Shown here in pieces: positions 5,589 to 7,374 of a DNA stretch of 7,374 nucleotides. The stretch comes from Candidatus Shapirobacteria bacterium UBA1420 (lineage in GTDB: Bacteria > Patescibacteriota > Microgenomatia > UBA12405). Position numbers and translations under genes: made by a program. The notes below the pieces were generated by a model. It saw only the letters and a program-made list of their open reading frames with translations, was not told where the DNA came from and did not search any database. How positions within the stretch are numbered: the first letter of the stretch is position 1; each line of letters starts with the position of its first letter. Where the stretch lies: contig DBPM01000013.1 of assembly GCA_002304845.1 (NCBI GenBank), positions 3,299 through 10,672 of the forward strand. Direction: 5' to 3'.

Positions 5589-7079
5589 TTAACCGAATAT
5601 CTCTTTAGCCACATCCTCTATCGCCTTCTCTGTAGAATTAGGCTTTACCACGTCGGAGCCCCGCTCCGGCGGGGCGAAGACGAGTTTCTTCTCCGCCAAC
5701 ACACATCTAAAACTCATCCCCTCACCAAAAACCTTATCTAAGCCCTTTTCAACTATTTGTCGATGCTTGGCCTCTTCCAGTTTATCTTTATGAAATTTAT
5801 AAAATACCTCAATCACCAACTCTTCTTTATTCATCTTCTGAGGCCTAGCCGCCCTCAAAAAGGCCTCTACTGAATGATTGAAAGGCTTGACCGCCGCCAA
5901 TATCTCCCCCCATTTATTTTCAATCTCTTCTATTTTCACCACGTCGGAGCCCCGCTTTACCACGTCGGAGCCCCGCAGCGGCGGGGCGGAGACGGGCTTT
6001 GCCACGCCGTAGTCCTTATTTTTTTGGACGAAGGCGGGTTTTTCTTTTTTTGTAATTTGTTTGGAAATTGGAGTTTGGTTATTGGTTATTTCAATCATCA
6101 CCATTTCCAGTGGCAATTGTTCAATCGGTGAAATTTTTTCCCATCCTCCGGCCATTACCAGTTTTTCTACAATTTCCTTTAATCTCAAATCCTCTAAATT
6201 TGTCAACATTTTTTGATGAAAAAAATTCAACCACTTTAAACGTAATTCCCCAAAATCAACTCCCTTGCGGGCCATTTCCTCCAATCGATCCATAATCTTT
6301 TTAATTTCACCTTTATTTATATCTTTTTCCAACTCCTCTGCTTCATATTCCCCTTTATTTTTGGCAAAATATTCCTCCACCTGCGACTTCTTAATCTTTT
6401 TTCCATATTCCAACACAATTTCATTAAAACTCTTTTGCAGATTCCGAAAACTACCATCGGAATTGTCAATAATTATTTTCTTGGCCCCTGCCTCCATCTC
6501 AATCTTCTCCCCTTTAATTACCTTATCCAAAGACCTCTCTAAATCCTCCACTCCTCCTTTTCTAAAATTAATTCTTAATAACCTAGATAACACCGTTTCC
6601 GGTATCTTCTGCGGATCAGTGGTGCACAATACAAACAAAGTTCTCTCCGGCGGCTCTTCTATCAGCTTTAACAGCGCATTAAAAGCCTCCTTGGTCAACA
6701 TATGTACCTCATCAATAATAAACACCTTTTTCTGAAGTCTTACCGGTGCCAAATAAGCATTTTCTTTTAAGGCTCGGACATCATCAATTCCCCGATTTGA
6801 AGCCGCGTCGATTTCAATAATATCCAAACTATTACCTTTCTCTATTTCTTGACAATTCACACACTTTCCGCAAACTTCTCCATCGACCAAATCCAAACAA
6901 TTCACCGCCCTGGCCAAAATCCGCGCCGCTGAAGTTTTTCCGGAACCCTTGGGCCCCGCCAACAACAAGGCTTGAAAACTGCTTTTTTCACTGATTAATT
7001 TTTTTATTTTTTCCGATACTTCAGGTAAATCCAGATCAGTAGTCTTGGTCGGTCGATATTTTAAATGAAAAACAGCCAT
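5589..7079 (-). CDS. dnaX: DNA polymerase III subunit gamma/tau
   Basis: The 496-residue clamp-loader ATPase starts at ATG 7079-7077. A TTG one codon upstream is possible, but MAVFHLKYRP is the normal family start. Domain I has Walker A GPKGSGKT (42-49), zinc ligands C61, C70, C73 and C76, Walker B VFIIDE (119-124), the sensor region LCTTDP and the arginine finger SR (165-166), where the usual SRC continues as SRLL. Domain III ends near residue 340. Residues 383-485 look like the tau C-terminal domain (WGEILAAVKPFNHSVEAFL). Between them lie two A7 runs and a block of GC-rich palindromic repeats (348-382), with another copy at 466-479. It precedes ybaB and recR. Confidence 0.98.
   Translation of the reverse strand: MAVFHLKYRPTKTTDLDLPEVSEKIKKLISEKSSFQALLLAGPKGSGKTSAARILARAVNCLDLVDGEVCGKCVNCQEIEKGNSLDIIEIDAASNRGIDDVRALKENAYLAPVRLQKKVFIIDEVHMLTKEAFNALLKLIEEPPERTLFVLCTTDPQKIPETVLSRLLRINFRKGGVEDLERSLDKVIKGEKIEMEAGAKKIIIDNSDGSFRNLQKSFNEIVLEYGKKIKKSQVEEYFAKNKGEYEAEELEKDINKGEIKKIMDRLEEMARKGVDFGELRLKWLNFFHQKMLTNLEDLRLKEIVEKLVMAGGWEKISPIEQLPLEMVMIEITNNQTPISKQITKKEKPAFVQKNKDYGVAKPVSAPPLRGSDVVKRGSDVVKIEEIENKWGEILAAVKPFNHSVEAFLRAARPQKMNKEELVIEVFYKFHKDKLEEAKHRQIVEKGLDKVFGEGMSFRCVLAEKKLVFAPPERGSDVVKPNSTEKAIEDVAKEIFG
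5643..5684 (-). repeat. GC-rich palindromic 42-nt element, copy D, in frame in dnaX
   Basis: This unit encodes LVFAPPERGSDVVK (dnaX residues 466-479). On the minus strand the palindrome (5682-5651) is CGTC, a 3x3 mismatch, GCCCCGC, loop CGGA, GCGGGGC, the other side of the mismatch, GACG. It is nearly identical to copy B about 310 bp away and far richer in G+C than the surrounding gene. It lies 17 residues from the tau C-terminus. No T-run follows, so it is not an intrinsic terminator. Confidence 0.9.
5934..5954 (-). repeat. Half unit of the 42-nt palindromic element, copy C
   Basis: Exactly half a unit (21 nt, RGSDVVK, dnaX residues 376-382) repeats the right arm of copy B directly after it, differing at the end as GTGAAA instead of GTAAAG. 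It contains only one side of the hairpin. A slippage duplication of copy B is the simplest explanation. Confidence 0.88.
5955..5996 (-). repeat. GC-rich palindromic 42-nt element, copy B
   Basis: This unit encodes PVSAPPLRGSDVVK (dnaX residues 362-375). On the minus strand it folds as CGTC / 3x3 internal loop / GCCCCGC, loop CGCT, GCGGGGC / GACG (5994-5963). Loop bases and a few third positions differ from copy D; the stem is identical. It abuts copy A on one side and half copy C on the other, giving a 105-nt block of two and a half units. Confidence 0.9.
5997..6038 (-). repeat. Diverged 42-nt palindromic element, copy A, with A7 loop
   Basis: This unit encodes PAFVQKNKDYGVAK (dnaX residues 348-361) and abuts copy B in the same phase. 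Flanks match copy B well (right 18 nt, 14 identical), while the centre is A-rich. It still folds: CGCC with GGCG (outer), a 3x3 internal loop, GTCC with GGAC (inner), loop AAAAAAATAA. Relative to copy B one pair in each stem changed on both sides, T-A to C-G outside and C-G to T-A inside, so the fold is conserved by compensatory change. Confidence 0.72.
6016..6051 (-). promoter_or_regulatory. Candidate gamma/tau frameshift or slippage region in dnaX
   Basis: On the minus strand two A7 runs (6051-6045 and 6025-6019) sit just after domain III. In the reading frame they give heptamers A AAA AAA and A AAA AAT, both of the X XXY YYZ slippery type. The -1 frame stays open after the first run and hits TAA at 6018-6016, directly after the second. 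Either slip would give a 354-residue gamma-like protein instead of 496-residue tau. Insertion of one A by RNA polymerase slippage would do the same. GC-rich hairpins follow. No Shine-Dalgarno-like stimulator is seen upstream. Function is inferred from position and from the E. coli and Thermus precedents. Confidence 0.45.
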
Positions 7080-7093
7080 CAACCCATTCTAGC

Positions 7094-7374
7094 TTATTTT
7101 AAAAGATTTTCTATACCGTGCTTGATCCAGTCTGATAAAATTTCCGACTGTTTTTTGTGTAAAAATTTACTTTCATACTTCAATTTTGGAGTACAAATGA
7201 CAATATCCCCCAATCTCAACCAACCGTCACTATCAACCTCTTTATTGAGAGGAAAACCCAATACTTGAGGAATATAATTTTTTTGTCGATACTTAAGGTT
7301 TAGCTTTTTGGCTTTTTTCACTCCCACAAAATACAAACTTAATTCCGTCTCCGTTTGGAAACCAAAAAAATCCA
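7094..7374 (-). CDS. YbeY-like endoribonuclease, 5' end outside window, lacking the metal-binding motif
   Basis: The frame is open from the window edge, so the 5' end is missing; 93 complete codons are visible. The first possible start inside is only a TTG at 7336, and family similarity continues upstream of it (ELSLYFVGVKKAKKLNLKYR). The pattern follows YbeY, the metal-dependent 16S rRNA maturation nuclease: LNLKYRQKNYIPQVLGFP corresponds to LN..yRgkd.pTDVLSFp, and LGDIVI is the next family block. The C-terminus should read HGxLHLxGxDH. Here it is HGIENLLK and stop, so only the first histidine remains. The stop lies 14 nt before dnaX. Either a catalytically dead paralogue or a decaying gene. 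Confidence 0.7.
   Translation of the reverse strand, partial: DFFGFQTETELSLYFVGVKKAKKLNLKYRQKNYIPQVLGFPLNKEVDSDGWLRLGDIVICTPKLKYESKFLHKKQSEILSDWIKHGIENLLK

Noticed and set aside
5651..5682. GC hairpin as an intrinsic terminator
   Set aside because: It lies inside the dnaX frame and is not followed by a T-run on either strand; the same applies to 5963-5994.
5934..6038. CRISPR-like array
   Set aside because: Units are contiguous without spacers, in coding frame, and palindromic; there are no cas genes.
6170..6206. TTGACA inside dnaX as an internal promoter
   Set aside because: The -35 match is perfect, but the sequence at 17-18 nt spacing (ATTAAA/TTAAAG) is a poor -10 and no gene starts nearby.
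6265..6735. Plus-strand open frame of 156 codons opposite dnaX
   Set aside because: It is a mirror of the ATPase and domain III coding sequence with shadow-type composition and no recognisable motif.
7080..7082. TTG as the dnaX start codon
   Set aside because: The adjacent ATG gives the standard MAVFHLKYRP start; no ribosome binding signal favours the TTG.
1..7374. Alternative genetic code with UGA as glycine or tryptophan
   Set aside because: vapC ends in TGA exactly at the cysS start, and the conserved proteins contain no in-frame TGA and use TGG for Trp, so the standard bacterial code fits.

Overview
The window reads as a compact, AT-rich bacterial chromosome segment with every gene on the minus strand, so transcription runs from high to low coordinates. 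The proteins look like the Candidate Phyla Radiation (Patescibacteria), most likely the Microgenomates side. They are short and lysine/glutamate-rich, spacers are only a few bases, many starts lack a Shine-Dalgarno sequence, small unrecognised proteins sit among housekeeping genes, and no L9 gene follows S18. UGA is used as a stop (vapC), which argues against the recoded CPR lineages. The phylum assignment is inference.

In transcription order: a 5'-truncated, degenerate YbeY-like gene (7374-7094); dnaX (7079-5589), ybaB/ebfC (5552-5301) and recR (5294-4683), a classic replication/recombination trio; a membrane-anchored cysteine-containing protein (4690-4166); a charged coiled-coil protein (4156-3656); a Phd/YefM-type antitoxin and PIN toxin pair (3621-2990) with its own promoter and operator; cysS (2993-1629), rpsF (1622-1323), ssb (1305-757) and rpsR (754-500); an unrecognised 71-residue protein (489-274); and the 5' end of an S41/CtpA protease gene (264-1). 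No gene-free stretch exceeds about 40 bases.

Four points stand out. First, dnaX carries a family of GC-rich 42-nt palindromic repeats in frame (two and a half tandem units plus one distant unit). Compensatory base changes preserve the stem in the diverged copy. Second, two A7 runs at the gamma/tau boundary of dnaX lead to a UAA in the -1 frame, suggesting production of a short gamma form by frameshifting or slippage. Third, the toxin-antitoxin promoter is a near-consensus sigma70-type site with two TGTACA boxes, the core motif known from YefM operators. It appears to fire directly at the antitoxin start codon (leaderless), and the toxin gene overlaps cysS by ATGA. Expression of CysRS, S6, SSB and S18 may therefore be tied to toxin-antitoxin autoregulation. 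Fourth, SSB ends in five E[T/S]PxxE hexapeptides instead of the usual acidic-phenylalanine tip, and YbeY lacks its metal-binding histidines.
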